DNA of 64,000 bases, taken from the NCBI RefSeq assembly GCF_037975245.1, contig NC_092582.1, positions 23,884,577 through 23,948,576 of the forward strand, given 5' to 3'. The notes beneath the pieces are model-generated. The model did not search any database. It had not been told where the DNA came from and was given only the letters and a program-made list of their open reading frames with translations. Within the stretch, counting starts at the first letter, position 1, and each line of letters begins with the position of its first letter. The position numbers and the translations under genes were made by a program. Shown one piece after another: positions 32,292-43,922 of the stretch. Origin of the DNA: Apostichopus japonicus (Eukaryota > Echinodermata > Holothuroidea > Aspidochirotida > Stichopodidae).

Positions 32292-34110
32292 AAATCATCA
32301 TAGACCAGGAGCCCAGAGGGTTTGGTTAGCTGGGAAGGTAACCAATTGCTGTGTACATCACTATGTTCACAGTGCATTCCTGTATATGAAACCAGACGAC
32401 TGGCAAACCGGCTGTGGTGGGTGTGGCTGGGAGAGCAATTTTAAAGTCACCTAAAAGCTAACCTAGATCAGCTTTCATGGTAACCACATCAAAGTAAGTA
32501 CAATGTGTCAGGCATGGCCCCAGGAGCAACAAATGGCCATTGCCAGTAATTATTGGTGGTGGGGTACCCCTGCCAGTGATCAACAATTGACCCCTCACGG
32601 CTGACCTAGGTCAGCTCATGAGGTAACCACTTGAAACCTACTGGAAAATGATGGTTAGGACTTCAGATACAAGGGATGGGCATTGCCAGTACCTTTTATT
32701 GGTGGGGTACCCCTGCCAGTAGACCCCCAAAATGCCTATCTCCTCATTGACCTAGGTCAGCTCATGAAGTAACCAGTTGAAAACTAAAGGAAAATGATTG
32801 GCAGGACTCTATATGTAAGGGATGGGCATTTCCAGTAATTTATATGTGTGGGGTACCCCTGCCAGTAGACCCCCAAAATGCCCATCCCCTCATTGACCTA
32901 GGTCAGCTCATGAGGTAACCAGTTGAAAACTACTGGAAAATGGTAGTTATCACTTCATATGTTAGGGATGGGCATTTCTAGAAGTTTCTATTAGTGGGGT
33001 ACCCCTGCCAGTAGACCCCCAAAATGCCCATCCCCCTCATTGACCTAGGTGAGCTCATGATGTAACCAGTTGAAACCTACTGGAAAATGATAGGTATCAC
33101 TTAATATGTAAGGGATGGGCATTTCCAGAAATTTCTATTAGTGGGGTACCCCTGCCAGTAGACCCCCAAAATGCCTATCCCCTCCTTGAGCCAGGTCAGC
33201 TCATGAGGTAACCAGTTGAAAACTAAAGGAAAATGATTGGCAGGACTCTATATGTAAGGGATGGGCATTTCCAGAAATTTCTATTAGTGGGGTACCCCTG
33301 CCAGTAGACCCCCAAAATGCCCATCCCCTCCTTGACCCAGGTCAGCTCATGAGGTAACCAGTTGAAAACTACTGGAAAATGATAGGTATCACTTCATTTG
33401 TAAGGGATGGGCATTTCCAGAAATTTCTATTAGTGGGGTACCCCTGCCAGTAGACCCCCAAAATGCCCATCCTCCTCATTGACCTAGGTGAGCTCATGAT
33501 GTAACCAGTTGAAACCTACTGAAAAATGATTGGCAGGACTCTATTTGTAAGGGATGGGCATTTCCAGTAATTTATATGTGTGGGGTACCCCTGCCAGTAG
33601 ACCCCCAAAATGCCCATCCCCTCATTGACCTAGGTCAGCTCATGAGGTAACCACTTGAAACCTACTGGAAAATGATGGTTAGGACTTCAGACACAAGGGA
33701 TGGGCATTGCCAGTAATTTTTATTGATGGGGTACCCCTGCCAGTAGACCCCCATTTTCCAGTAGGTTTCAAGTGGTTACCTCATGAGCTGACCTAGGTCA
33801 GCCGTGAGGGGTCAATTATTGATGACTGGCAGGGGTACCCCACCACCAATAATTACTGGCGATGGCCATTTGTTGCTCTTGGGGCCATACCTGACACATT
33901 GTACTTACTTTGATGTGGTTACCATGAAAGCTGATCTAGGTTAGCTTTTAGGTGACTTTAAAATTGCTCTCCCAGCCACACCCACCACAGCCGGTTTGCC
34001 AGTCGTCTGGTTTCATATACAGGAATGCACTGTGAATATTGTCATGTACAAGGCAATTGGTTACCTTCCCAGCTAACCAAACCCTCTGGGCTCCCGCTCT
34101 ATGATGATTT
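32292..34110. mobile_element. TIR element with ~370-bp arms and internal minisatellite
   Basis: The left arm (about 32292-32660) and right arm (about 33745-34110) are inverted copies. Shared blocks include AAATCATCATAGA at the tip, AGCCCAGAGGGTTTGGTTAGC, GGCAAACCGGCTGTGG and GGTAACCACTTGAAACC. The flanks (TGATATGATTG and GAGATGAATA) show no clear target duplication. No transposase is present. The minus-strand 68-aa ORF at 33948-34154 lies in the arm. The element lies in the 3.9-kb block that copy 2 of the duplication lacks. Confidence 0.85.
32562..33745. repeat. 146-bp minisatellite with paired palindromes
   Basis: GGGGTACCCCTGCCAG recurs at about 32562, 32704, 32850, 32996, 33143, 33289, 33436, 33582 and 33728, a period of 146-147 bp after the first. 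Each unit has the perfect 10-bp palindrome GGGGTACCCC. Most also have TGACCTAGGTCA (12-bp palindrome) or a one-base variant (TGACCTAGGTGA, TGACCCAGGTCA). The words GATGGGCATTTCCAG and GAGGTAACCAGTTGAAA are conserved between. Confidence 0.92.
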
Positions 34111-35405
34111 GAGATGAATATCAAAGGTGGAGTTGATGTGAGTTTACTGTCCAATTATATTTCAAATCATATTTCCAATATTAAAGCAAAATGCAAATCA
34201 AATAACAAACAAAGTACATTCAAGATTATATCCATAGTTGTGTGACCTACCTAAATTAATCAAGGTTTTTTGTTTTTGTTTGATGGAGTGCTCATTACAA
34301 ATACCTCTAACACATAGCTCAGCAATACAGACTGAGTTGACTTCTTTCATGTTTCTACAGCATTATAGAATCTAAAATGGTATTTCAAGTTTTGGTTTGA
34401 ATCTGAAGAAAATAAATACATCAACAGAAGGCAAATATATTTGTAGGTAACCAAACTACTTTCATAAAAGCCAACAAGTTGTCTTCCAGTCTTACCATTC
34501 TGGAATTGTCAGGAGTTCTACAACTAGACTTTATTCAATTGAGTCTCAGGAAGCAATTTTTATTTCAGTTTGGCAATAGTAAAATGTACCAGAGGGTGTT
34601 TAGGCAGCTATTGTGTCATGGCAAGGTCATTACAAACATACAGTACCAAGTTCTGGATTAATCCAGCAAGAATCCGATCATTTAATACCCTTACTACAGA
34701 TTAATTCTGTCGGTTGTATATTGAGTGGATGAGTTAAAACTTTAAATAAAATTCTTTTAGTGAGAGTGAATGGAGAAACAAGAGTATTCCTTCATCTGCG
34801 ATGCTATCCATAAAATCTACCAGAGGTAGTTGAAACATTACTATCACTGTTCTACACTAACCATTAATGTGATTACCATCACATGGAGGAAATATCAGAT
34901 GATGAACCATTCATTGTCCTTGTCAGCACAGTGTGAAAGCTTCCATCAAAAAGTGGTAACTACAGGTGGAATAGGTGATCCCCTAATAGCTCGCTTCAGG
35001 ATAATTCAAGTTAACCTAATGAAAAAAACAGAAAATGATGTGAATGAGATTAATTTTTACTGATAGTAGATATTGAGAATGTCGTCCAGAAATAGATATG
35101 TGTATGTCTCTGGCTAACTACCCTGTATACATGGACATTCACAGAGAAATAATCCAGAAGGAAAGTACACTTCAGTTTCCAATAACCAGATAAGTGTAAA
35201 AACAATTCACCAGTAAACCATCAAAGTTGAACCGGATTGTCTGGTGGTTAGTGGAAGTGGCATATAAAGTAGCGGTACAGTAATATAAATGAGCTCCCAA
35301 AGGAGAGCCCAACCTCACACAAACCCAACCATGCATGGTTTGGCATGACTGAGAAATTTGTGAGCTTTCGCACCCCTCTTTCCTATTTAGGAGAGAATGT
35401 CTTTT
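34111..35405. other. Non-coding part of the copy-1-specific block
   Basis: No gene is supported. The ORF at 34479-34661 includes SGVLQLDF, and a similar SGVLQLDFSF occurs near 54768, but the flanks do not give consistent splice sites in both places. Confidence 0.4.
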
Positions 35406-36060
35406 GAATTTCCACTCATCAGGAGATAAATGTATCTAATGTTGTGTGTCAGCTTTGGTGGATGTGTGTTTTTATATTATTTTTCTTCATTTAATGGCAC
35501 CAGGCCCCTGGAGACTGAATTGCCTACATTTACCTAGTTACACCACTCTCTGGGGGTACTCTTTCCAGATTTAAATCACCAAATGTTTATAGAGTACCCT
35601 GTTCAGCTGGTCAATTGCTATCCAATATGGTCAGTTCTTTCCACAAATTTAATGAAGACACTTGTAACCTCAAAATATTGAGTTGAAAAAGTTTTGAGAT
35701 AAAAAAGTCAAAATTTTGAAATCTAGGGACACTTTTTTTTCCCTATGTCCCTATTAAGCCACCGTACTCAAGTCGGTGAAGTTAGATCAATTTTTAGACC
35801 AATTAGAATTTTTAAAACCAACTGCAGTGACTAGCTCAGCAATGTTTACAAAAAAAACAAGCAAAAGTGACAATTCTGTATTCACAGCTGTATATATACT
35901 CAGATGAGTAGGAAGTATTTCCAATTGTGTTCTCTGTTTATAGTGGCTGGACTTACAAGGTTACTGCAAAGCTCTCCAAATCTTCAGTATTTTCAACTAT
36001 TTCCTGGAACCTGCTTGCAATTTTGAGCACATGAGGACATGTCAGTAAAACAAATTTTAC

Positions 36061-36141
36061 TCTGTGGAATATATATCTGAGCCCTAGCCGGGTGCTTCAG
36101 AAGAGCTCTGTAACATCTCTGAGACTTCTTGTCCTCTTCTA
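36061..36141 (-). other. Possible minus-strand exon
   Basis: The acceptor GTTTTAAACTTAG and donor CCACAGA|GTAAAA enclose 81 bp, phase 1 at both ends, reading EEDKKSQRCYRALLKHPA then RAQIYIPQ. The size is near the usual LRR exon size, but no LRR pattern is evident. The duplicate at 62653-62729 lacks 4 bp (ATAT), which breaks the phase. Confidence 0.28.
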
Positions 36142-36535
36142 CTAAGTTTAAAACATGTAAATACATGTTAGAGAGAAAAATGTAACTTCTATGAAGTATA
36201 AATCTAAGCCCTGGTGGGAGTCCCTGGGGACTTCCCCTTTCAGATATTTAATGTTCTCTGAACATGATTTTGCAGCCCTAGTGGAGCCCATGGGGAGGGA
36301 GGGGGGTTGGCAAGTGCTCACCATCCTAATGGACGACAGTGCTTGTATCTTTGAATGCCCTCTAAGAGTTTTTATTTTAAACAGTATTTAGCTCTCAAAT
36401 ATGCAAGGAAGACATGTTATCATGACATGATAAATTGATAAAGAGTAGCAGGGCAATATTACTTCCTTAACCATGCTTGCTAGCCAGCAGTTTGGTGAAT
36501 CAAGTCACAACAAACCACATTTACTTCATTCTTAC

Positions 36536-36706
36536 CATTCCTATGGAACTCTGTGCATCAAGAAGTGTAGGATACTGAAAGAAGCTTGATAGGTTCATAG
36601 GTCCTGATCTCCTAAATCCAGTACAGTCTCTGTCTTCATATTCACTAGAGGGTTTCTTCCTCGGTTGAATTATTACGTCATGGAGCCGTTCGAGCCTCAG
36701 TGACTT
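36536..36706 (-). CDS. Candidate exon of a second gene (duplicate is broken)
   Basis: The acceptor TTTTGATTTAG and donor GGAATG|GTAAGAATG enclose 171 bp (57 codons, phase 0 both ends), open throughout: KSLRLERLHDVIIQPRKK then SSEYEDRDCTGF, NLSSFFQYPTLLDAQSS. The copy at 63154-63329 has a 1-bp and a 4-bp insertion that stop the frame, so copy 2 is a pseudogene here. No family is recognised; the Leu spacing at the start is compatible with an LRR strand. Confidence 0.35.
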
Positions 36707-37722
36707 CTAAATCAAAATTGAAACACTAACATGAAAGCAAATTAGTAAGTTATTCAGAAATTTCAGAAGACTTCAGAAACAAAAGGATACTCACAACAAA
36801 GAAAAAGCCATGGTAGCAGTTCCACTATGATCCAATCATTGATCTTTTTAATTTTAGTGATTATACTTTATTACAGTGTTTGGTTTTTGAAGCTTTCTTA
36901 AAGTTCTTATGAACTTTTGCATTCAGTTAGCATGTGACACTAAAACAATCTTTGTGAGCAATCAACTTCACATGTTAGCTGTAAAAGACCCCTACACTTT
37001 TAGTAAGTAAATTATGTAAAAGTGCATATTTGATTTGTGATATTGAAGCTGAAGACACGTCAATAGGAAATTAGCATTTACCAGCACAAACCCTGGAAAT
37101 TCTGGATATGTTCCAATAATGGGTTTGTCTTGGACCGGTTAGGGTGGTGTAAAGCACTGCAGTACTTTGGTGACACAAACTACAATAATGCTTGATTGGA
37201 ATATAGAATCTCAATCTCTGGAAAACCTTGCATTTCATTTGACCTACTGTAAGTTACTCACTGGCAGGTTAGCACTTAAATCCACAATATTTCAGGAGAG
37301 GAAACAACTCCAGAGTACTTTAAGAGTAGGTTTTTATGACTACATTTGACTAAAACCTTTCAGGCAGTTGGATGATCTTGGAAGTGTAGAACACTTCTTC
37401 ATTAAAACTAATATGATCCAAGTATTCTGAGGGGGGAAAACCTCCCCTTCAAGTTCAACTTGTAACCAACTAACACTGTAACAGGCTGGCATCACCATAT
37501 TTCAGCTACTCCTACATTGTGCTGAGCCTAGGTCAAGCTTTATGCTGGCATTGCGGTAGTATTGGATATTGTAACTAAAACCATTGGACTAGTACTAAAG
37601 TTAGGCTCACTTTTCTTATATGACTAGAGAAGGCCTAAGCCATAACTTCAACGCTATGATGTCCCTGCCCTTGTAGGTACATAGCCTAACAATATGAAAC
37701 TTGAAAGGAACACAAGACATAC

Positions 37723-37905
37723 GTGGGATTTCTTCTTTGACAATTGCAATATACTCAGTCTGTTTCTTTCAGTAATATGTTCACCATCTGGAATATATTG
37801 CAATATCTTCAAATTTAGTAAGCCAGTACTGTAGCTTCGGGGAATCACACCGAACAAACAGGGAAGTATACAACCATACAGCCGTTCTTCAAACGCTGCT
37901 TTACA
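37723..37905 (-). CDS. Candidate upstream exon of the minus-strand gene
   Basis: Within a 120-aa open frame, an acceptor (AACGACACAG) and donor (CCCAC|GTATGT) mark 61 codons, phase 0 at both ends, so it would splice in frame to the exon at 36536-36706. It reads CKAAFEERLYGCILPCLFGV, then STGLLNLKILQYI and RNRLSILQLSKK. The family is not recognised. The matching part of copy 2 lies beyond the window end, so conservation could not be tested. Confidence 0.28.
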
Positions 37906-38075
37906 CTGTGTCGTTGGTTTGTTTAGATTTTGAAAATGAGACTTGTTCAAGTCATTTCCATTGGCCACGAGGGAAATTCCCCTCTTTTTCAGATAATGAT
38001 CAATCTTCCAATTCAAATAAAAGCAATTTACAACAAAATGGGAAATTCGTTAAATCTAAAAGTGAGGACTGCAAC

Positions 38076-38554
38076 CAGGGGCGTAGCGAAGGGTTTTTTG
38101 TTTTTGGGGGGGGGGGGGTGTGGAGAATTTGATTTGCCGACGGATCTGGAAGTGGTGACTGAAATGGGGGAGGGGTGTAAGGGGAGGGGTTGTCCCCCTC
38201 CCCTTTGGCAATTTTTTAGTTTTGAAACGTCCTTAGGTGCAATCTGGTGTATATTTTAAGTCAAATTTGATTTGCCGACGGATCTGGAAGTGGTGACTGA
38301 AATGGGGGAGGGGTCTAAGGGGAGGGGATTCCCCCTCCCCTTTGGAAAAATTAGTTTGAACGTCCTTAGATGCAATCTGGTGCATATTTTAAGTCAAATT
38401 TGGCACGGAAGAAACTCCCGTTCTCCTTTTTCTATTCAGCTTTCCTTCTTTCTTCCCCTTCCGCTCTCTTCACCTATTCTCCTTTTGCCGACAGACCCAA
38501 AATTTGCCGACAGCGACAGCGACACCCCCCCCCCCCCCGCTCGCTACCCCCCTG
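38076..38554 (+). mobile_element. hAT MITE with internal 137-bp duplication
   Basis: The ends CAGGGGCGTAGCGAAGGG and CGCTACCCCCCTG are flanked by a perfect 8-bp duplication ACTGCAAC (38068-38075 and 38555-38562). The segment from GAATTTGATTTGCCGACGGA through the paired CCCCTCCCCTTT is repeated twice (about 38127 and 38264). ORFs of up to 202 aa crossing it are artefacts. Confidence 0.92.
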
Positions 38555-38629
38555 ACTGCAACGATATGCTGCAAAATGTAAATTCATTATTGACACCTCG
38601 ACAATTTTCTGGTAATGATGCGTTCATAG

Positions 38630-38800
38630 CAGGCGCGTATCCAGGGGGGGCGTTGGGGGGGCGCACCCCCCAGGTAAGAAAAAGAGGAGAGAAAAAAAAA
38701 AGAGAAGAAGAAAGGGAAAAAAGAGGGGGGAAAGAGGAGGAAGTAAGGGAAAAGAAAAAGAAGAAAGAGAGAAAAAGGAGAAAAGGAGAAAAGAGTAAAT
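38630..38800 (+). mobile_element. hAT end fragment with polypurine tract
   Basis: It starts CAGGCGCGTATCCAGGGGGG, then GCGTTGGGGGGGCGC, then about 110 bases of almost pure A/G (38676-38795). It is homologous, inverted, to the polypyrimidine segment ending at 21928. No right end was found. Confidence 0.6.
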
Positions 38801-38880
38801 ACGTGATTCAGATCTCTAAAATATGTAAAGAAAACCAATCTGTAAACTCCAAAGGGTCACCACGAGAGTTAAATCATTAA

Positions 38881-39540
38881 AAGCCACAGCTGAGAGATAA
38901 CTGATCAAATCTACACAGGCCCGTACAGCAATTTGCTTTATTGACTTCTCCACATGGCCCTCTAACTAAACGTGGCAAGGAACTTAAGATTCAATACCGT
39001 ACCACTCACCGGTAGTTATTTGAAACCTGTAGTAGAGGTGCAAAGTAAGATTTAACTTAAATGTTATTACAAAACTTAATCATAAAGAACACAGTCAGTA
39101 ACAGTGTAGGTTGATTCCACGATATATTAGAGTTTTGATATGGATATGTTGTAGTTGACGGTGCAGGAAGGTTGATAGTGTTTATAGTTTAATACATTCG
39201 AAATTAGTGTTTTCTTGACATAGGATGGTACCTATCAACGCATTGGACACTTCATGACGGTACTGCAGGCTAATGTATACCTTATCAGTAAATATTGTCT
39301 TAAAGGGTAACTCTAGGCAGAATTTTTCGTATGGATATGTTTTAGTCAAAAAATAAAAAAAATTAGGTGCCAGAAATATATCAATAGCTATTAAATTTTT
39401 CAAGAGATTCACCTTAAAACTATGTTAAAAAACTAGAATGCTCCTTAAAGTCTTCAGAGATGACCAGTCACCCCTCTGAAACAGGCCTACATGTTAACAT
39501 TAATTAATTGATTTATAAATTACATAACCCCTTGACATAT
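38881..39540. other. Non-coding, nothing assigned
   Basis: No motif, splice context or repeat is recognised here. The 76-aa minus-strand ORF at 39182-39412 has no family signal. Confidence 0.4.
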
Positions 39541-39544
39541 TTGA

Positions 39545-40918
39545 AATTTAGTGTAAAAATATCCCTTATTGTAAGCTTGTGTAAACATCATATCCCTAAT
39601 TTTAATATGGTGTTAACATATCACTTATTGTAATCTAGTGTTAACATCATATCCCTTATTGTAATCTATCGTAAACATCATATCCCCTATTGTAATCTAG
39701 GGTAAACATCATAAACCTTATTGCAATCTAGGGTAAACATCATTTCCCATATTGTAATCTAGGGTATACATATACATTATTGTAATCTAGGGTATACATA
39801 TCCCCTATTGTGATCTATGGTAGACATTATATCCATTATTTTAATCTGGGATTGACATATCCATTGTTTTAATCTTGGGTAAACATATCCCTTGTTGTAA
39901 TCTAGGGTAAACATAATACCCCCTATTGTTATCTAAGGTATGCATCATATCCCCTATTGTAATCTATGGTAGACATATCCCCTATTGTAACCTAAGGGAG
40001 ACATATATCCCCTATCGTAATCTACGGTGGACATTACATCCATTATTTAAGTCTGTGATTGACATGTATCTATTGTTCTGGGGTAAACATATCCCCTAAT
40101 ATTGTAATCTAGGGGAGACATATCCCCTATTGTTATCTAGGGTGGACATTATATCCAATATTTTAATCTGTGATTGACATTTCAATTGTTTTTATCTGGT
40201 GAAATCATATCCCCTATTGTAATCTGGGGTAAGCATATCCCCTATTGTAATCTAGGGTGGACATTTTATCCATTATGTTAATCTGGCTAGACATATCCCT
40301 TATTGTAATCTGGTTAGACATATCCCCCATTGTAATCTGGGGTAGACGTATCCCTTCTTTTAATCTAGGGTGAACATTATATCCCCAATTGTTATCTAGG
40401 TCGATGGTATGCATCATATCCTCTATTGAAAGCTAGGGTAGACATCATATCCCCTATTGTGATCTATGGTAGACATTATATCCATTATTTTAATCTGGGA
40501 TTGACATATCCATTGTTTTAATCTTGGGTAAACATATCCCTTGTTGTAATCTAGGGTAAACATAATACCCCCTATTGTTATCTAAGGTATGCATCATATC
40601 CTCTATTGAAAGCTAGGGTAGACATCATATCCCCTATTGTAATCTATGGTAGACATATCTTCATTATTTAATCTGAGATAGACATATCAATTGTTTTACT
40701 CTGGGGTAGGCATATCCTCTATTGAAATATGGGGATAGGCATATTCCCTATTGTAATCTGGGGTAGACATATCCCCTATTGTAATTTGCGTTAGACATAT
40801 CCTTTATTGTAATCTGGGTTAGTCATATCCCTTATTGTAATCTGGGGTAGTCATATTACTTATTGTAATCTAGTAAAGATATATCCCTTATTGTAATCTA
40901 GTGTAAACATATCCCTTA
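39545..40918. repeat. Irregular tandem array, ~29-40-bp unit
   Basis: Units of the form ATATCCCCTATTGTAATCTAGGGTAGAC recur about 35-40 times with variable length. One ~155-bp stretch (about 39807-39960) reappears nearly unchanged at about 40457-40612, which is a recent block duplication inside an old, degraded array. Confidence 0.88.
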
Positions 40919-42247
40919 TCGCCATGAAGTGTTGTTCTTCAATGAGTTTTGAGTTATACTCTGAGGAACTTACATGTCTACTGTATTGAGGTACATTGTA
41001 CAGTCACTTTAATTCATGGAACTCACTTGTTTACTTTTACTCATTCTCAAATAGTAAAAGTGTCATAGATATCTAACCTGCACTGTCAGCAGCGTGTTTT
41101 AATGTTCAACAACATTTCGATATTACATTTCTAGTGCTTAAATTCATCCTTTAATTTAGCATCTGGTTTTACAATAGTCTTATTACGTTTGCTTTTGATT
41201 TCTACCAGTACAAACATGACAAACTTTTGGCCGCGAAACAGTAAATTATGCATATTGCATATAAGGGGTTGCGAGGTATGAACTGGGCTACAGAAGTGGA
41301 GTTTATTATTTAATCATCAGAGGACCCCTGGGTGGGAACACAGGGGTAGAGTCATATTTATTGCGCGCTACAATATTGGAAATACTAGCCATCTCCACCA
41401 CATACAAGGCTGGCAGGTGAATGCGAGCTCAACATATATTCTTCACAGCAATCTCAAGTTCACAGGTTGGCTACGCAGGAAAAAAAATCCAGATCCAGAT
41501 TTGCAAAGAACCGCGGCGGCGAACAGTTAATTCTACACACGTAAAGAAAATAGATCTCCTTGAGTGGCATCTTTCTTCAAATATTGACTACTTTGGCTCG
41601 TTATTCTCGAATTAATGAATACAGGTAACATTTAAAAGCATTATAGTTAAAAACATCCTGCAAATGAGTTGCAAGCAACAAATATTAATCGTATTTATCC
41701 GCAACGACTCGGTGTTTTTTGGTGATCTCGGGTACTTACAACTAGCCCGTAATGGCATGGCGTTATATACTACACAGTCATATGTTACGTATGTTACGTG
41801 TTTTGGGTGACGATGAAGCAGGGCCAGAAAATCGAAAGGAGAGTGTCACACTGCACAATGATAGACTAGACCTACATTGTATTCGTTAGATAAGTCGTGC
41901 ATTTGGCCTTCAGTATAAATCACTGTTTGTCCGTACAAATTTCGCTAATTAGGCGAGGATACAGTAACGTTAACATGTAGTTCAATTTGGCCAATGAGTG
42001 TCCAGGACTCTGTGTATTCTCTGTTACGTCCGGAACATGCGTGAGTCGTGACTGGCAACCGTTAATGTGCTTTGTTGTCCGATTAATCTGTGATGGTTTT
42101 AGTCATAATTTCTTCGCTGATATTGCAGGCGCTTGCTAGCTAAAGAACTGTTTATAAATTAAGCCTGCCTTAAGTCTGCGTTAAAGACCAAACGCCGAAC
42201 TGGCTTATTCGTGACCGAAATAACTTCAAAAGGGTTGCAGTAATCAA
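40919..42247. other. Non-coding, nothing assigned
   Basis: About 1.3 kb with no supported gene or repeat. The 64-aa ORF at 41421-41615 has no recognisable content. Confidence 0.4.
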
Positions 42248-42530
42248 CAGTGGCGTCACCAGACTTTTCAGTCTGGGGGGGGGGGGGACCAGCATTTGAT
42301 GGGGGCACTTAGGTGGATACGGATCGCCGTCCTGGGGGAGGGGTCTAAGGGGAGGGTGCCCTTCCAGGCGCGGCGGAACGGGAAGATTATTGGGGGGGGG
42401 GGGGCTAATGTGTAGAGACTATCTAAGCGTAGCGCCACCATCAGTTGGCGCGGAGCGTACAAGAAAATTTTGGGTTTTTCAAACCCCCAGATGGCCGGAA
42501 ACGGCACTTCCCGAGTGTTTTATGCTGCAA
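42248..42530 (+). mobile_element. hAT MITE fragment with hairpin core
   Basis: It begins CAGTGGCGTCACCAG, has two poly-G runs, GGATCGCCGTCCTGGGGG and the hairpin core (about 42425-42458), then CCCCCAGATGGCCGGAAACG. No right terminus is recognised. A further fragment at about 42832-43038 ends GGTTCCGCCGCCACTG. Confidence 0.6.
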
Positions 42531-43922
42531 ATACCTAGCCCTAAAATATGCGTCTCAAGCCTGCAATTTCTCATATTGCACGTAAAAGTCTGTAAAAACA
42601 TAGTAATTTGTATATTCGATGATGTTTTAAGAGATTAGCTATTACTCGTAGTGTACTCGCAAAGCCGTTTTTGAGTGTAGTAAGGGGATGTTGGAGAACT
42701 GGCTGAAATGAAGCAAGTCATTGGCCTAAGACGAAGTTGTGTTGCGCTTACCGGTATTCACACTCACTGCTTCCACTTTTTACCAGGCGTGAAGACGCGG
42801 TTGGGGTGACAATGTGGTCTATAGCCAGGGGACGGGCCGAGGGTCCCCCCAGCATTTACTAAAATTATTACACCTATATAGTATGCGTGTGCATCGGACA
42901 GATCGACAAGTATGCATTGAAAAATGGGCAGATGCACGTTTCGGAGCCTTGGTAAATATTGGGGGGGGGGGGCTTATCATGCATTTGCCCCTCAACTTTT
43001 TCATTGGGGGCTGAGCCCCCAGCCCCCCCCCCCCGGTTCCGCCGCCACTGCCCCCCGCCCCTTTGGATATTTTTCGCATACGGAGGATGGGCTACATGCA
43101 AAATGCTGCCACATTTGATGCTAAATTCGATTTGAAGATATCTCCAGAAATTGCTATTTTTGAGGTAATGATTTTAACAAGGCGCAGAATTTTGCAGGGG
43201 ATATGAACCACATGCTGCCGATATTATGACTAACCCTATCAATAGAACCTACATTTGTTGAATTAAAGTGTGCACGACCCCGACTCCTTTCTTGTCCTTC
43301 TCGTTTTCGCCCATTATCTATTAAGATGTAACAGGTTCCAGCATCGTTATTGGCTGCTATCAGGGATCTCACCATGCAATCCAAAGTTTGATCACACATC
43401 GAGTATGGCTCAGTATGCAGGTGTGAACATTCGCCATTGGTTCCTACAAGAATCTGGCCTCAAATGACCGCTGCACCCCCTACACAACAGGGTTAATATA
43501 TGGGTCCACAAATATAGGCAAGTATGGTGCCCGCGGACCCTCACATTCTCACATTTCGTCAGCTCCTAACCTGTCCACCTCAGACCAAGGCAACATACCG
43601 CAGTACCCTCCCTTCTCACAGTCATGTAGCTCGCGAGGCGGACGTGTATATCCGTAGGTATGGCGTCAGCACTGACACATTCAATGTAAATATCGACACC
43701 TGTTGTGATGGCGCAGGTTACGACTTCGATACCCGACGTTCAAGGATAAACTTTTTCATTTTTTTCGCAGCTCATTTGAAGAAAATACGAATTACTGTGC
43801 TTCTTTGTCCTAATGAAAAACCAACTCAGATGATGGGAGTTGAATGTAACAAAATATATATATTTTTTTACCAACCCAAATCTCAGATGGGGGGGCACTC
43901 GAGGGGCACTAGGTTTTCCAAA

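Larger units (their letters stand above)
29430..37365. repeat. Segmental duplication, copy 1
   Basis: From about 29598 to 31527, and again from about 35408 to 37365, the sequence matches 58497-64000 in the same orientation and order. A left piece (about 29440-29620) matches 54637-54830. Copy 1 has 3.9 kb (31527-35408) that is absent from copy 2; copy 2 has the 58672-60115 element and other insertions. Pieces of minus-strand exon-like sequence are in both. Confidence 0.85.

Noticed and set aside
38272-38880. 202-aa ORF rich in Lys/Glu
   Set aside because: Crosses a MITE, its target duplication and a polypurine tract; no conserved content.
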